Shown: positions 1-6,691, counted from the first letter of the stretch. The stretch: DNA of 8,039 nt from an uncultured Nitrososphaerota archaeon (GCA_934869045.1 CAKXAF010000012.1:7579-15617); one strand, 5' to 3'. Notes: a model not told the origin generated them from the letters alone. Made by a program: numbers and translations.

Positions 1-267
1 CTGTTTCTGCGGCTGGGAACCGTTTTGGCGGCAGATCCGCTAGCAGTGGATGTGGGGGGGCTTCGCATATCCGGGCAGGGACTTTTCTGCAATGCTGCGC
101 TGCTTTCGAAGGCGGCTGATGCGGAAATCAACCTGCCGGGGAGCAAGATTGAGGAGCCAAACGGAAGCGTCAGGTTTCTGTCTCCGCTTCAGGCTGGGGA
201 CCGGGTGCTGCTCTGTTCAGACGAGGACCAAGTATTCTATATTCTTTGCAAGGTGGTGAGCCCATGA
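1..267 (+). CDS. DUF2577-like phage baseplate protein (5' partial)
   Basis: The reading frame is open from the first base (CTG TTT CTG...) to TGA at 265-267, so this is the C-terminal 88 residues of a gene starting upstream of the window. The TTG at 25 is only an internal codon and not a convincing start. The visible sequence has the shape of DUF2577 (XkdR-neighbour) proteins: an LGTV...DPLAVDVGGLRI strand pair near the beginning, a middle with little recognisable motif, then LQAGDRVLLCSDEDQVFYIL, the 'D-RVLL...YIL' ending usual in this family. Such proteins are small baseplate or tail-spike-adjacent components of contractile-tail phages. The stop overlaps the next start by ATGA (264-267), which implies translational coupling. 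The family call rests on motif recall and gene order, with no alignment. Confidence 0.7.
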   Translation: MFLRLGTVLAADPLAVDVGGLRISGQGLFCNAALLSKAADAEINLPGSKIEEPNGSVRFLSPLQAGDRVLLCSDEDQVFYILCKVVSP

Positions 268-698
268 CCATTTTTCCAATGATCCAGCCGGAGCTCTCCG
301 TAACGGTGGAACGCCTGCCGTTGGCGCGTGAAATCGTCTGGGATTTTGAGAAGGACCTTCCGGTTCTGAAAAATGGGGATCCGGTCATCTGTGAAGGCGC
401 GGAGGCCGTGGCGGTATGGGCCTGGAACGCGCTGTCAACGGTGCGGTACCGGCATGAAATCTTTTCCTGGGATTACGGCTGCGAGCTGGAGAACCTCGTC
501 GGGCAGAGCTACAGCGCCGATACCAAGAAGGCGGAGGCAGTGCGCTATGTCCGGGAGGCGCTGATGGTCAATCCATATATCACGGAGGTAAACGACATCC
601 GGGTGGAGTTCGATGGGAAGGGACTGCTGACGGTGTCCTGCCGGATCCGCACCATATATGGCGAACTGTCCATCCAAAGGAGGGGTGCAAATGTATGA
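264..698 (+). CDS. DUF2634 (XkdS-like) phage baseplate protein
   Basis: The product is 144 residues starting at ATG 264, within the ATGA overlap with the previous gene. A purine-rich AAGGTGG at 250-256 precedes it; a TTG at 246 is in frame but has no comparable site. XkdS/DUF2634 proteins are related in role to gp25-like baseplate wedge proteins and sit directly upstream of baseplate J genes, as here. Visible features are an early 'IVWDFEKDLPV' segment, a central 'AVWAWNALSTVRYRHEIFSW' block (the conserved W..NAL.T.R....I.SW..G pattern of the family), and a C-terminal beta-rich 'VSCRIRTIYGELSI' end. The stop at 696-698 overlaps the start of the next gene (691), so the two are probably translationally coupled. 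Confidence 0.8.
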   Translation: MTIFPMIQPELSVTVERLPLAREIVWDFEKDLPVLKNGDPVICEGAEAVAVWAWNALSTVRYRHEIFSWDYGCELENLVGQSYSADTKKAEAVRYVREALMVNPYITEVNDIRVEFDGKGLLTVSCRIRTIYGELSIQRRGANV

Positions 699-1743
699 AT
701 CCATTACGCCGGAAACCATCGAAAAAGAGATTTTGGACGAAATCACAGCTTTTGACACCCGGGAGGGGAGCTTCGCACGGACGTTGGTCGCGCCGGCGGC
801 ATATGAGATCTGGAAGTATTATACAGCGCTGGAAGGCGTGCCGGATATGATCTTCATCAACGAAGGGAGCGGCGCGTACATCGACAAGAAAGCGGCGGAT
901 TATGGGATCACCCGGAAACCAGGGGCAAAAGCGATTGCGTCCATTGCGTTCACCGGCGTCTCCGGGACTATTCTTCCGGCGGGGAAGGTATTTCTGACGG
1001 CGGACGGATATGAGTATCTGCTGAACGCACAGGTTGTGATCCCGGCATCCGGGACTGCATCCGGTACGGTGACGGCGGCGGAGGCCGGAGCTGCTTACAA
1101 CGCTTCTGCCGGTGAAATTTCCGTCCAGCAATCTCCGGCGGCCGGGCTGACCTCCTTTTCCGCTGGGGCGGCGTCCGGAGGCGTAGACCGTGAGACCGAC
1201 GGTCAACTGGTGGAGCGGTATTACGATTATCTTCGCAAGCCCGCTACCTCCGGGAATGTCTATCAATATGAGCAATGGGCGAAGTCCGTCAACGGTGTTG
1301 GAAAGGCGAAGATTTTTCCGCTCTGGAATGGGGCGGGAACGGTGAAAGTTGTCATCAGCGACGAAAACGGCGGTGTAGCGCCATCGGAAACGGTGACGGC
1401 CTGTACGGCTTATATTGAAAGCGTGCGGCCTATCGGTGCGGCTGTGATGGTGGAAAGCGCAACAGCACGGAACATTTCCGTTTCCGCGACGGTTGAATTG
1501 GATTCATCCGTAACGCTGTCCGGAGTTAAGACGCAGTTTGAGAAGGCGGTTTCCGCCTATTTGAAAAGCCTGGCTTTTGAAAAGTCGGAGGTCGTGTATT
1601 CCAGAATCGGATTTCTTTTGCTGGATATTCCCGGCGTGCAGGATTATTCGAACCTGCTGCTGGCCGGAGGGACTGCAAACGTGTCCATCGGGAACACCCA
1701 GATACCGGTTTTATCGGGGGTGACGCTGAATGCCGCAACTTAA
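691..1743 (+). CDS. Baseplate J family protein (XkdT-like)
   Basis: This 350-residue protein starts at ATG 691, 7 bases after a strong AAAGGAGG at 676-683. A longer in-frame start at 658 would overlap the previous gene by 40 bases and lacks a good site. It matches the Baseplate_J family (phage Mu gp47, P2 gpJ, PBSX XkdT), which forms the baseplate wedge that holds tail fibres. Evidence is the N-terminal 'DTREGSFARTLVAPAAYEIWKYY' type helix, the Gly/Ala-rich central domain ('GTILPAGKVFLTADGYEY', 'AAEAGAAYNASAGEI'), the 'GGVDRETDGQLVERYYDYLRKP' segment (family pattern G.D.E.D..L..R....), and a C-terminal 'VYSRIGFLLLDIPGVQDY' beta-alpha end. Length fits the family (about 350-400). The end overlaps the next gene by 14 bases. 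Confidence 0.92.
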   Translation: MYESITPETIEKEILDEITAFDTREGSFARTLVAPAAYEIWKYYTALEGVPDMIFINEGSGAYIDKKAADYGITRKPGAKAIASIAFTGVSGTILPAGKVFLTADGYEYLLNAQVVIPASGTASGTVTAAEAGAAYNASAGEISVQQSPAAGLTSFSAGAASGGVDRETDGQLVERYYDYLRKPATSGNVYQYEQWAKSVNGVGKAKIFPLWNGAGTVKVVISDENGGVAPSETVTACTAYIESVRPIGAAVMVESATARNISVSATVELDSSVTLSGVKTQFEKAVSAYLKSLAFEKSEVVYSRIGFLLLDIPGVQDYSNLLLAGGTANVSIGNTQIPVLSGVTLNAAT

Positions 1744-2257
1744 AGACTACCTTCCGGACCGGATGCTATCTTCTCCTGTGAGGAATTTCATAGAGGCGTT
1801 TCAGCCACAGATCGATGCGATGGCTGATTCCTTTGCAGGAATGGCGGACAGCGAGCTCTTTGCGGCTACAGCGGATAAATGGATGGGGCTATGGGAAACA
1901 GCATACGGCATCGTGAGCGAACCGGAGAAATCACTGGCATATCGACGCTCCCGGCTAATGAGCAAAGTGCGCGGCGCAGGAACCACGACGGCAGAACAAA
2001 TCAAACAGGTTGCTTCCAGCTTTGCAAATTCTGAATGCGAAGTGATTGAACATCCAGAAAGTTATTCTTTTGATGTAAAATTCGTGGGGACTGTCGGGAT
2101 ACCTCCAAACATGGAGGATGTGAAAGCGGCTATTGATGAAATCAAGCCGGCGCACTTGGCTTATCAGTTTCTTTATCTGTTTTATTGCTGGCAGGATTAT
2201 GACGCACAGACCTGGGGCAGCGTCAGCACCAAGACCTGGACGGAAATGAAGGGGTGA
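1730..2257 (+). CDS. DUF2313 / YmfQ (XkdU-like, Mu gp48-type) tail protein
   Basis: The product has 175 residues from ATG 1730, with GGGGGTG at 1716-1722 as ribosome binding site inside the end of the baseplate J gene. The family (DUF2313, Phage_Mu_Gp48, PBSX XkdU) follows baseplate J in most contractile-tail phages and works in baseplate assembly near fibre attachment. The visible pattern fits. The N-terminus begins 'LKDYLPDRML' (family Y.P......). The middle carries 'PEKSLAYRRSRLMSKVRGAGTTT', matching the E..L..RR..IL.K.RG..GTT signature. The second half has 'FDVKFVGTVGIPPNMEDVKAAIDEIKPAHLAYQFLY', matching the IP....D.....I...KPAHL.Y.F.Y pattern. A W-containing tail ends the protein. This is a confident call from signature residues. 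Confidence 0.9.
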   Translation: MPQLKDYLPDRMLSSPVRNFIEAFQPQIDAMADSFAGMADSELFAATADKWMGLWETAYGIVSEPEKSLAYRRSRLMSKVRGAGTTTAEQIKQVASSFANSECEVIEHPESYSFDVKFVGTVGIPPNMEDVKAAIDEIKPAHLAYQFLYLFYCWQDYDAQTWGSVSTKTWTEMKG

Positions 2258-2261
2258 TCTT

Positions 2262-3116
2262 TTGGAAACGACAACCAATTACAACTTAAGCAAACCAGGC
2301 GCTTCTGATTATGTGGATATTTCAGTCCTTAACGCGAATATGGATACCGTCGACACACAGCTGAAAAATGCGCAGAGTCATCGAGAAAGCAGCGGCCTCC
2401 ATGTGACGGAGGCGCAGAAAACCAAGTGGGACGGGTATGAGACGGTGCGCACCCTGACCCACGTGAAAAGCGGAGTAAATCACGCGCTGACGGGGTTAAA
2501 GGGAGCGGCGGGGCTCCTATCGTGCCAGTTCAAGGCGACGGCAGGATATAACGCGGCGCTGGACACGCTTACGGTAGACGGGGTATCCTATACCATCAAG
2601 CTGAGCAGCGGGGAAAAGGCGGAGGACAACCTATTCGTGTCCGGCGCGGTGGTGCCCTGCATCGTGGATACGGCGGGGAAGACGGTAAATTTTAAGGCTG
2701 GCGGGGGTCTTAGTGCGTCAAAGCTGGCCCTCGCCACAGCTGCAACATCCGATGTGTTGGCAGGAAAGACGTTTTATGCAGGAGATAAGGCGCTGAAAAC
2801 CGGTGGTCTGGAAAAAGGGTACAAAAGAGTGGCAGGAACCATTACAAAAGGAAGTGAAAGTACCGTAACTGTAACTTGCGGTTTTAATCCAACAGATATT
2901 ATGATATGTTGCCACAGTCCTGGGGATTTTGTATTTATATATCCGACAAATAATGGCAGTACGTATGACGTTGATGGTATTTTCGTCAGTTCTTCTGATA
3001 GCGTCAGTAAATATGCTCCATACGAATTGGTGACGAAAAACAGCACTGGATTCACCTTTAAAATAAGTAAAATTAGCGGTACTACGTTTTATTATACGGC
3101 ATACGGGAAGGAGTAA
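2262..3116 (+). CDS. Phage tail fibre / receptor-binding protein
   Basis: The product has 284 residues with a TTG start at 2262, supported by AAGGGG at 2247-2252 in the end of the preceding gene. The next start codon possibilities would lose the conserved N-terminus. Residues 5-32 (TNYNLSKPGASDYVDISVLNANMDTVD) are the typical baseplate-attachment end of siphophage and myophage fibres from Firmicutes. Residues 40-60 (HRESSGLHVTEAQKTKW) resemble collar segments, and residues 158-181 (ATAATSDVLAGKTFYAGDK..KTG) are a repeat common in clostridial phage fibres. After about residue 184 the protein becomes rich in Ser, Thr and Tyr. The DNA there turns AT-rich: hand counts give about 53% GC at 2581-2640 and about 32% at 2881-2940. 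The distal part was therefore probably acquired by recombination and is the likely receptor-binding tip. Confidence 0.85.
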   Translation: METTTNYNLSKPGASDYVDISVLNANMDTVDTQLKNAQSHRESSGLHVTEAQKTKWDGYETVRTLTHVKSGVNHALTGLKGAAGLLSCQFKATAGYNAALDTLTVDGVSYTIKLSSGEKAEDNLFVSGAVVPCIVDTAGKTVNFKAGGGLSASKLALATAATSDVLAGKTFYAGDKALKTGGLEKGYKRVAGTITKGSESTVTVTCGFNPTDIMICCHSPGDFVFIYPTNNGSTYDVDGIFVSSSDSVSKYAPYELVTKNSTGFTFKISKISGTTFYYTAYGKE

Positions 3117-3121
3117 CCTAT

Positions 3122-3388
3122 ATGAAAACTTTAATAATCTATGATACGACCGGCTATATCATTCTGTCTCAAACCGGTGATTATCGAGTTCCGGAGGGGG
3201 TTCCGTACATTGAACCGGACATCCCGGAAGGAAAGTATGCAGTATCTGTGAATGTCGCAACCGGGGAGCCGGTGCTGGAAGATATTCCGAAAACAGACGA
3301 GCAGATGAAGATCGCGGCGCTGGAAGCCCAGCAGGAAGCAACCAACCAGGCGGTGCTTGGATTGATGGATATGATGATGACCAACTGA
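3122..3388 (+). CDS. Small tail-fibre-associated protein, XkdW-like position
   Basis: This 88-residue protein starts at ATG 3122, 8 bases after AAGGAG (3108-3113), just downstream of the fibre gene. Residues 1-52 look like a small beta domain (TLIIYDTTGYIILSQTG, then VPEGVPYIEPDIPEGKY). Residues 58-85 form a Gln/Glu/Ala-rich helix that could be a coiled coil, ending in LMDMMMTN. I do not recognise a named family with certainty. Small proteins of this shape occupy the PBSX XkdW slot between the fibre and XkdX in many clostridial prophages. A fibre assembly or capping role is inferred from position only. It is part of the same operon, 17 bases before the next start. Confidence 0.7.
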   Translation: MKTLIIYDTTGYIILSQTGDYRVPEGVPYIEPDIPEGKYAVSVNVATGEPVLEDIPKTDEQMKIAALEAQQEATNQAVLGLMDMMMTN

Positions 3389-3405
3389 CGGAAGGAGAAT
3401 GCAGA

Positions 3406-3534
3406 ATGTTTTACAATTTTGTACTGAGTATGTGGGTGGCGGGAACCATCAACGAGGAAAAGGTGCGTTCCTACGTGCCGAAATACATCACGGCAGAACA
3501 GGCGGAAATGATTCTTGCCACGCCCCAGAGATAG
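3406..3534 (+). CDS. XkdX-family small phage protein
   Basis: A 42-residue protein (MFYNFVLSMWVAGTINEEKV...ATPQR) starts at ATG 3406, 8 bases after AAGGAG at 3392-3397, and ends at TAG 3532-3534. XkdX-family proteins are about 40-60 residues, begin with an aromatic-rich stretch containing W and G, and then have the 'I....V...V....IT.EQ...I' pattern. Here that reads NEEKVRSYVPKYITAEQAEMIL, with the W at residue 10. The family is found in the operons of PBSX-like phages between fibre and holin genes; its precise role is unknown. The upstream ATG at 3399 is in another frame and too close to the ribosome site. The gene is short but its position, start signal and pattern agree. Confidence 0.88.
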   Translation: MFYNFVLSMWVAGTINEEKVRSYVPKYITAEQAEMILATPQR

Positions 3535-3548
3535 GAGGCGGTTACAGA

Positions 3549-3851
3549 GTGGAGGAAATGGAGCGCAAGGTGATCGAGCTGGAACAGCGCGGGAAATCCA
3601 ACGCCCACCGGCTGGATGATCTGGAGGAACAGAGCAAGCTTTTGAACGAGCTGGTAACGTCGGTGAAGCTGCTGGCCCAGAACATGCAGGTCATGGCCGA
3701 GGAGCAGAAAAAGCAGGGGGCGCGGCTGGACGCGCTGGAAAAGCAGCCGGCAGAGAATTGGAACAGCGTCAAAAAAGCCATCGTCACCGCTTTGGTATCG
3801 GTTTTGGTGGGCGGCGTCGGCGGAGCGCTACTGGCGTTGATAGTCAAGTAA
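3549..3851 (+). CDS. XhlA-like haemolysin/holin-accessory protein
   Basis: This 100-residue protein starts at GTG 3549, with AGGAGG at 3533-3538 ten bases upstream. The same frame stays open back to 3399, but that part overlaps the XkdX gene in another frame and does not look protein-like. Residues 1-65 are charged and rich in Glu, Lys, Gln and Leu with heptad spacing, so they probably form a coiled coil. Residues 75-98 (KKAIVTALVSVLVGGVGGALLALI) are one glycine-rich transmembrane segment, ending IVK. This is the layout of XhlA (PBSX), a membrane-anchored protein that works with the holin in host lysis. ATG 3558 is an alternative start but sits only 2 bases after GGAGG. The next gene follows after 12 bases. 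Confidence 0.85.
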   Translation: MEEMERKVIELEQRGKSNAHRLDDLEEQSKLLNELVTSVKLLAQNMQVMAEEQKKQGARLDALEKQPAENWNSVKKAIVTALVSVLVGGVGGALLALIVK

Positions 3852-3863
3852 GGAGGAGACAAC

Positions 3864-4034
3864 ATGAAAGAACGTCTTAGCAAACTGCTGACCATTAAAA
3901 GCCTGGTGACGCTGGCAGTGACCGGCGTATTCTGCACACTGTCCGCCATGGGCATTATCGGCCCGGAGCAGTTCATGACGGTGTTTGTGACCATTATCGG
4001 GTTTTACTTCGGTACACAGGCTACGAAGGAGTGA
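3864..4034 (+). CDS. Small two-helix holin-like protein
   Basis: A 56-residue protein starts at ATG 3864 after AAGGAGGAG (3849-3857) and ends at TGA 4032-4034. It has two predicted transmembrane helices at about residues 12-31 (KSLVTLAVTGVFCTLSAMGI) and 37-52 (FMTVFVTIIGFYFGT), a basic N-terminus (MKERLSKL) and a charged C-terminus (ATKE). The 'VF..I..FYFGTQ' ending is common in phage-encoded small holins of Firmicutes. Its place between XhlA-like and endolysin genes supports the role. A holin makes holes in the cytoplasmic membrane at the time of lysis and releases the lytic enzymes. The helices and context are seen; the lysis function is inferred. Confidence 0.8.
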   Translation: MKERLSKLLTIKSLVTLAVTGVFCTLSAMGIIGPEQFMTVFVTIIGFYFGTQATKE

Positions 4035-4041
4035 GCAGCCC

Positions 4042-4694
4042 ATGCTGATCTTTGCAGGCCGGAACCGTGTAACCAGCGGATTCCGGCTGCCGGACAGGCC
4101 CGATCACAGCGGGCTTGATATCGTAGGGGATGACAGCCGGGACATCCGCTGTCCGGTGGACGGGGTGGTGAAATCCTCCGCCATCGTTACAGACCGGTCC
4201 AATATTACCTGGGAATGGGGCAATTACGTCCGGGTGGATGACGCCGACGGAAACCGGCTGTATTTCTGCCACATGGAGAGCCGGGCCGTAAGGCAGGCCA
4301 GAACGTCCGGGCCGGGGACAGGCTGGGCGTCATGGGAAACACCGGGTACAGTTTCGGCGCGCATACGCATTTTGAGGTGCGGAAGGCGGACAACCGGACC
4401 CGGCTGGACCCGGCGGAGTATCTGGGGATCCCCAACGCCAAAGGCACCTACACCGAAGGGAAAACCGGCTGGGTGCAGGCATCAAGCTCCTGGTACTGGT
4501 ATGAGGACGGGGAGCCGGTTCGGGATGCCTGGCGGAAAGAAAACGGGTGGTGGTACCGGCTGGGGGCTGACGGGAAGATGCTGACCGGTTTTCGGTCTAT
4601 CGGCGGGAAATGGTACTGCCTGAACCGGGAGACAAAATGCGGGGTTCCCAAGGGGGCCTGCATCATAACAGATAAGGACGGAGTGATTCAATGA
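4042..4694 (+). pseudogene. M23 endopeptidase endolysin with wall-binding repeats, frameshifted
   Basis: Translation from ATG 4042 (AAGGAG at 4026-4031) gives an M23 (LytM-type) domain start: HSGLD at residues 22-26 (first zinc ligands H22, D26) and YFCHM near residue 77. After about residue 85 the frame turns into low-quality sequence. The rest of the domain (GDRLGVMGNTGYS, then HTHFEV with the second zinc ligand) continues in the -1 frame and runs to TGA 4692-4694. At 4294-4299 the DNA reads CAGGCC; one extra G (CAG GGC CAG) would restore VRQGQNVRAGDRLG, the usual M23 pattern. Aromatic GW/WYWY/WWYR repeats at the C-terminus bind the cell wall. As written, the catalytic site is split. A sequencing error is possible, since only one base in a G run is missing. 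A shorter product could start at ATG 4332 but would lack the first zinc ligands. Confidence 0.85.
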
Positions 4695-5848
4695 GCAATT
4701 TTGAACACGGCCTGGGGCTGATCCAGGGGGCGGCAGACCCCCGGGACTATGTTTACGGCATCTCTACGGCGGCGCTGCCGGAGGAGTATCTCCCGCAAGT
4801 CAAAGCCAGGGTACATAATCAGGGCCAGATCAACAACTGTGCGACACACGCGCTGACCGCCTCTCTGGAAAACGCTTTGGGCGGGACGTATGCCTTTAGC
4901 TGGGTGTACGGCAACCGGCGCTACTCGGAGCACAAGGGGCAGGGAACCGTTGAGCGCGACCTGCTGAAAGCCGCCCAGAAGGACGGTTGCCTTGTATGGG
5001 CCAAATATCCCTATGAGGAGGAAATGGCCGCCGCCATGGAGCGGTTTGAAGCGTCTGCGGACCCGCTGCTGCCCACAGCCCGGCGGCTGACCATCGGGAA
5101 CTACTGGCAGCTGGCGGACTTTGGCAGCGTTCGTCGGGCGCTGGCGGATGGGATGCACGTGCAGTTAGGCCTGCAGCTCTTTGCAGGCATCAAGAAGGTC
5201 ACGGCGCAGAATCCAGTCCTTGCGGAGCCGGTCATTAACCGGGACGGCTCCATGGAGGAATGGCTGGGCGGCCACATGGTATGGGCTACCGGGTACTGTG
5301 TCAGGGACGGGGTGCGCTGCATCCGCTGCCGGAACTCCTGGGGCGCTTCGTGGGGCGAGAACGGGGATTTTTACGTCCCGGAGAACTACTTCACCTGGAG
5401 CCAGCGGAAGGGCTTCCCGATCCCGTCTGCCGAGCCCTGGGCCTTTGAGCTGGGCAAGCCCCAGCCGGAGAAAACCGGGTGGTACAAGCAGGACGGGAAA
5501 TGGAGATTTGACAGAGATGGAAAAGACATGACCGGCTGGCTGCTGGAGAAAGGCGTCTGGTACTATCTGGATCCGGACGGATATATGGTGGCCGACGATT
5601 GGCGCGTGGTGGATGGGCGGCGATATTACCTGACTTCTACCGGCGCGATGTCCCGGAGCTGGCGGAAGCTCGGCGGGTACTGGTACTACTTCAACACCGT
5701 TTCCAATGCAGATGGGCCGAATGGCTCCATGCTCGCCGGGATGCATGAGATTGGCGGCAAGCGGTATTATCTCAATGAGGATGATACCTGCGGGATCCCC
5801 ACCGGGGCGCTGATTATTACCGATGAAAACGGGGTTGTGATGGGGTAA
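4691..5848 (+). CDS. Papain-family (C1) peptidase with cell-wall-binding repeats
   Basis: This 385-residue protein overlaps the previous stop by ATGA (4691-4694). Residues 1-250 form a C1-type cysteine peptidase: Q44 and C50 in HNQGQINNCATHA keep the papain Q19-C25 spacing of six, H195 lies in GGHMVWATGY, and N215 lies in RNSWGASWGENGDFYV, the classic Asn box with its WG..WG..G pattern. Residues 262-385 are four or more aromatic repeats (GWYKQDGKWRF, GWLLEKGVWYYL, WRVVDGRRYYL, WRKLGGYWYYF) like choline- or glucan-binding repeats. No signal peptide is visible, so export would be through the holin. The position suggests a lytic enzyme, possibly cutting peptide bridges. A role against host surface proteins or as a virion component is also possible. 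The catalytic triad is complete. Confidence 0.88.
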   Translation: MSNFEHGLGLIQGAADPRDYVYGISTAALPEEYLPQVKARVHNQGQINNCATHALTASLENALGGTYAFSWVYGNRRYSEHKGQGTVERDLLKAAQKDGCLVWAKYPYEEEMAAAMERFEASADPLLPTARRLTIGNYWQLADFGSVRRALADGMHVQLGLQLFAGIKKVTAQNPVLAEPVINRDGSMEEWLGGHMVWATGYCVRDGVRCIRCRNSWGASWGENGDFYVPENYFTWSQRKGFPIPSAEPWAFELGKPQPEKTGWYKQDGKWRFDRDGKDMTGWLLEKGVWYYLDPDGYMVADDWRVVDGRRYYLTSTGAMSRSWRKLGGYWYYFNTVSNADGPNGSMLAGMHEIGGKRYYLNEDDTCGIPTGALIITDENGVVMG

Positions 5849-5869
5849 TTGCCACGGATTCAAGGCATA

Positions 5870-5908
5870 AAGAAAGAGGGTCCCTTACAAATAGGATCCC
5901 TCTTTCTT
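5870..5908. terminator. Bidirectional intrinsic terminator between convergent genes
   Basis: An 11-bp perfect stem, AAGAAAGAGGG (5870-5880) against CCCTCTTTCTT (5898-5908), is extended inward by three more pairs with a bulged T at 5897. It lies 21 bases after the C1 peptidase stop and overlaps the last two bases of the convergent acetyltransferase gene. The stem is rich in A on one side and T on the other, so both strands end in a T-rich stretch. It probably stops the phage late operon from one side and the accessory cassette from the other. Confidence 0.8.
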
Positions 5909-6452
5909 AAAGTTCCAGATACATCGCGGTACATCCATCCAGCAAGCGAATATTATCTTCTTTCATGTATTCATTATATGACTGAAAACAATTCCGTTTA
6001 TAGAAATGAACTGCATTCGGAACGGAATATAGAATCACATAGGACGCTCCAAGCACTTCGCGGCTAATTTTCTGACAAGTCTGAATCATATCACAGAGCA
6101 GTTTGTCGCTAAGATAGAAATGCGTTCCATCATCGTCAACATCATCAAATCGCCGCTTCTGATAGTGACTATCGAGAGCAAAATATTTTACTTCAATGGC
6201 CGGAAGGGTTTGTCTCACCCCTTCCCATTCATAATGTATTCCGGAACAGGTGAGGGAACAGTATCCTATGATTTTTTCATCCTCCTCATCTGTAAAAAGA
6301 TATGTTACAACGTTTTCGTCCTTCACCGAATCAACTTTTAGATATTTGTCCAAATACTCATTTCCGCATGAAAAATCCCCCAAAGCGTACTGCTTATCGG
6401 GGGATAACAACTCGATTCGATACGAAATATCTTCTCCGTATGGGCAAATCAT
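5907..6452 (-). CDS. GNAT-like N-acetyltransferase (candidate TacT-type toxin)
   Basis: This 181-residue protein starts at ATG 6452, overlapping the upstream stop by ATGA. Residues 26-40 (DFSCGNEYLDKYLKV) match the 'F.CG...L..YL' entry of TacT-like acetyltransferase toxins, which block aminoacyl-tRNA. Residues 61-71 (IIGYCSLTCSG) give beta-4, and 140-156 (ILYSVPNAVHFYKRNCF) give the C-terminal GNAT motif with A147, F150, Y151 and F156. The normal acetyl-CoA loop (R/Q-x-x-G-x-G/A) should follow 'FALDSHYQ' (91-98). Here it reads YQKRRFDDVDDDGTHFYLSD, an acidic insert without that motif. The enzyme may therefore bind the cofactor differently or be inactive. It is AT-rich compared with the lysis genes. 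A toxin role is inferred from gene order, and a housekeeping acetyltransferase is the alternative. Confidence 0.72.
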   Translation of the reverse strand: MICPYGEDISYRIELLSPDKQYALGDFSCGNEYLDKYLKVDSVKDENVVTYLFTDEEDEKIIGYCSLTCSGIHYEWEGVRQTLPAIEVKYFALDSHYQKRRFDDVDDDGTHFYLSDKLLCDMIQTCQKISREVLGASYVILYSVPNAVHFYKRNCFQSYNEYMKEDNIRLLDGCTAMYLEL

Positions 6453-6628
6453 TTGCTTTTTTCCTTCTTACTAGGATGACGTTTTGAACGCTCAATTGCC
6501 TTTTGGGAATCTCCGCGTTTTGATGAATTTAAAAACGCTTTTACTTTGGAGGGTTCAACCTCAAAAGCCACGCCAATAGGCTTTGCTAGCACGGCCATAT
6601 CCTTTCCCCCTTCTCTTTTATGTTCCAT
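6449..6628 (-). CDS. Small basic protein, candidate antitoxin
   Basis: A 59-residue reading frame runs from ATG 6628 to TGA 6449-6451 and overlaps the acetyltransferase start by ATGA. GAGGTG lies about 5 bases before this start (plus-strand 6634-6639). A second start at 6598 (residue 11, MAVLAKPIGVAF...) has a better-placed AAGGGGG site 7 bases upstream and may be the true one, giving 49 residues. The protein has a hydrophobic first half (VLAKPIGVAFEVEPSKVKAFL) and a strongly basic end (SKRGDSQKAIERSKRHPSKKEKSK). I do not recognise a known DNA-binding fold. Small size, overlap and position before a TacT-like GNAT gene suggest an antitoxin that binds the toxin and possibly represses the promoter. 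Confidence 0.6.
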   Translation of the reverse strand: MEHKREGGKDMAVLAKPIGVAFEVEPSKVKAFLNSSKRGDSQKAIERSKRHPSKKEKSK

Positions 6629-6658
6629 ACAAACACCTCAGTATATCATATGGAACAT
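6620..6658 (-). promoter_or_regulatory. Inverted repeat bracketing the antitoxin ribosome binding site
   Basis: A perfect 10-bp inverted repeat, ATGTTCCATA (6620-6629) and TATGGAACAT (6649-6658), flanks a 19-base loop. The loop contains the GAGGTG ribosome binding site, and one arm contains the first start codon (6628-6626). In the transcript it could form a hairpin that hides the first start and favours the internal one at 6598. As DNA it could be an operator for autoregulation. The repeat is seen; its function is inferred. Confidence 0.5.
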
Positions 6659-6691
6659 CGCAATAACTATGCCAACTAAATTACTGACTAA

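Noticed and set aside
580..1275. Long minus-strand frame of 231 codons opposite the baseplate J gene
   Set aside because: Rich in Arg, Pro and Gly without any domain pattern, no ribosome site, and fully opposite a confident gene; it follows from GC-biased codon use.
3399..3548. Upstream extension of the XhlA-like frame to ATG 3399
   Set aside because: The part before 3549 is unlike protein and overlaps the XkdX gene in another frame; GTG 3549 has its own AGGAGG.
4258..4332. Programmed -1 frameshift in the M23 gene
   Set aside because: No X XXY YYZ slippery site or stimulatory structure is seen at the switch, and one added base restores the family pattern exactly.
5165..5863. Long minus-strand frame of 232 codons opposite the C1 peptidase
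   Set aside because: Shadow of a gene with a complete catalytic set on the other strand; Pro/Val-rich with no start signal.
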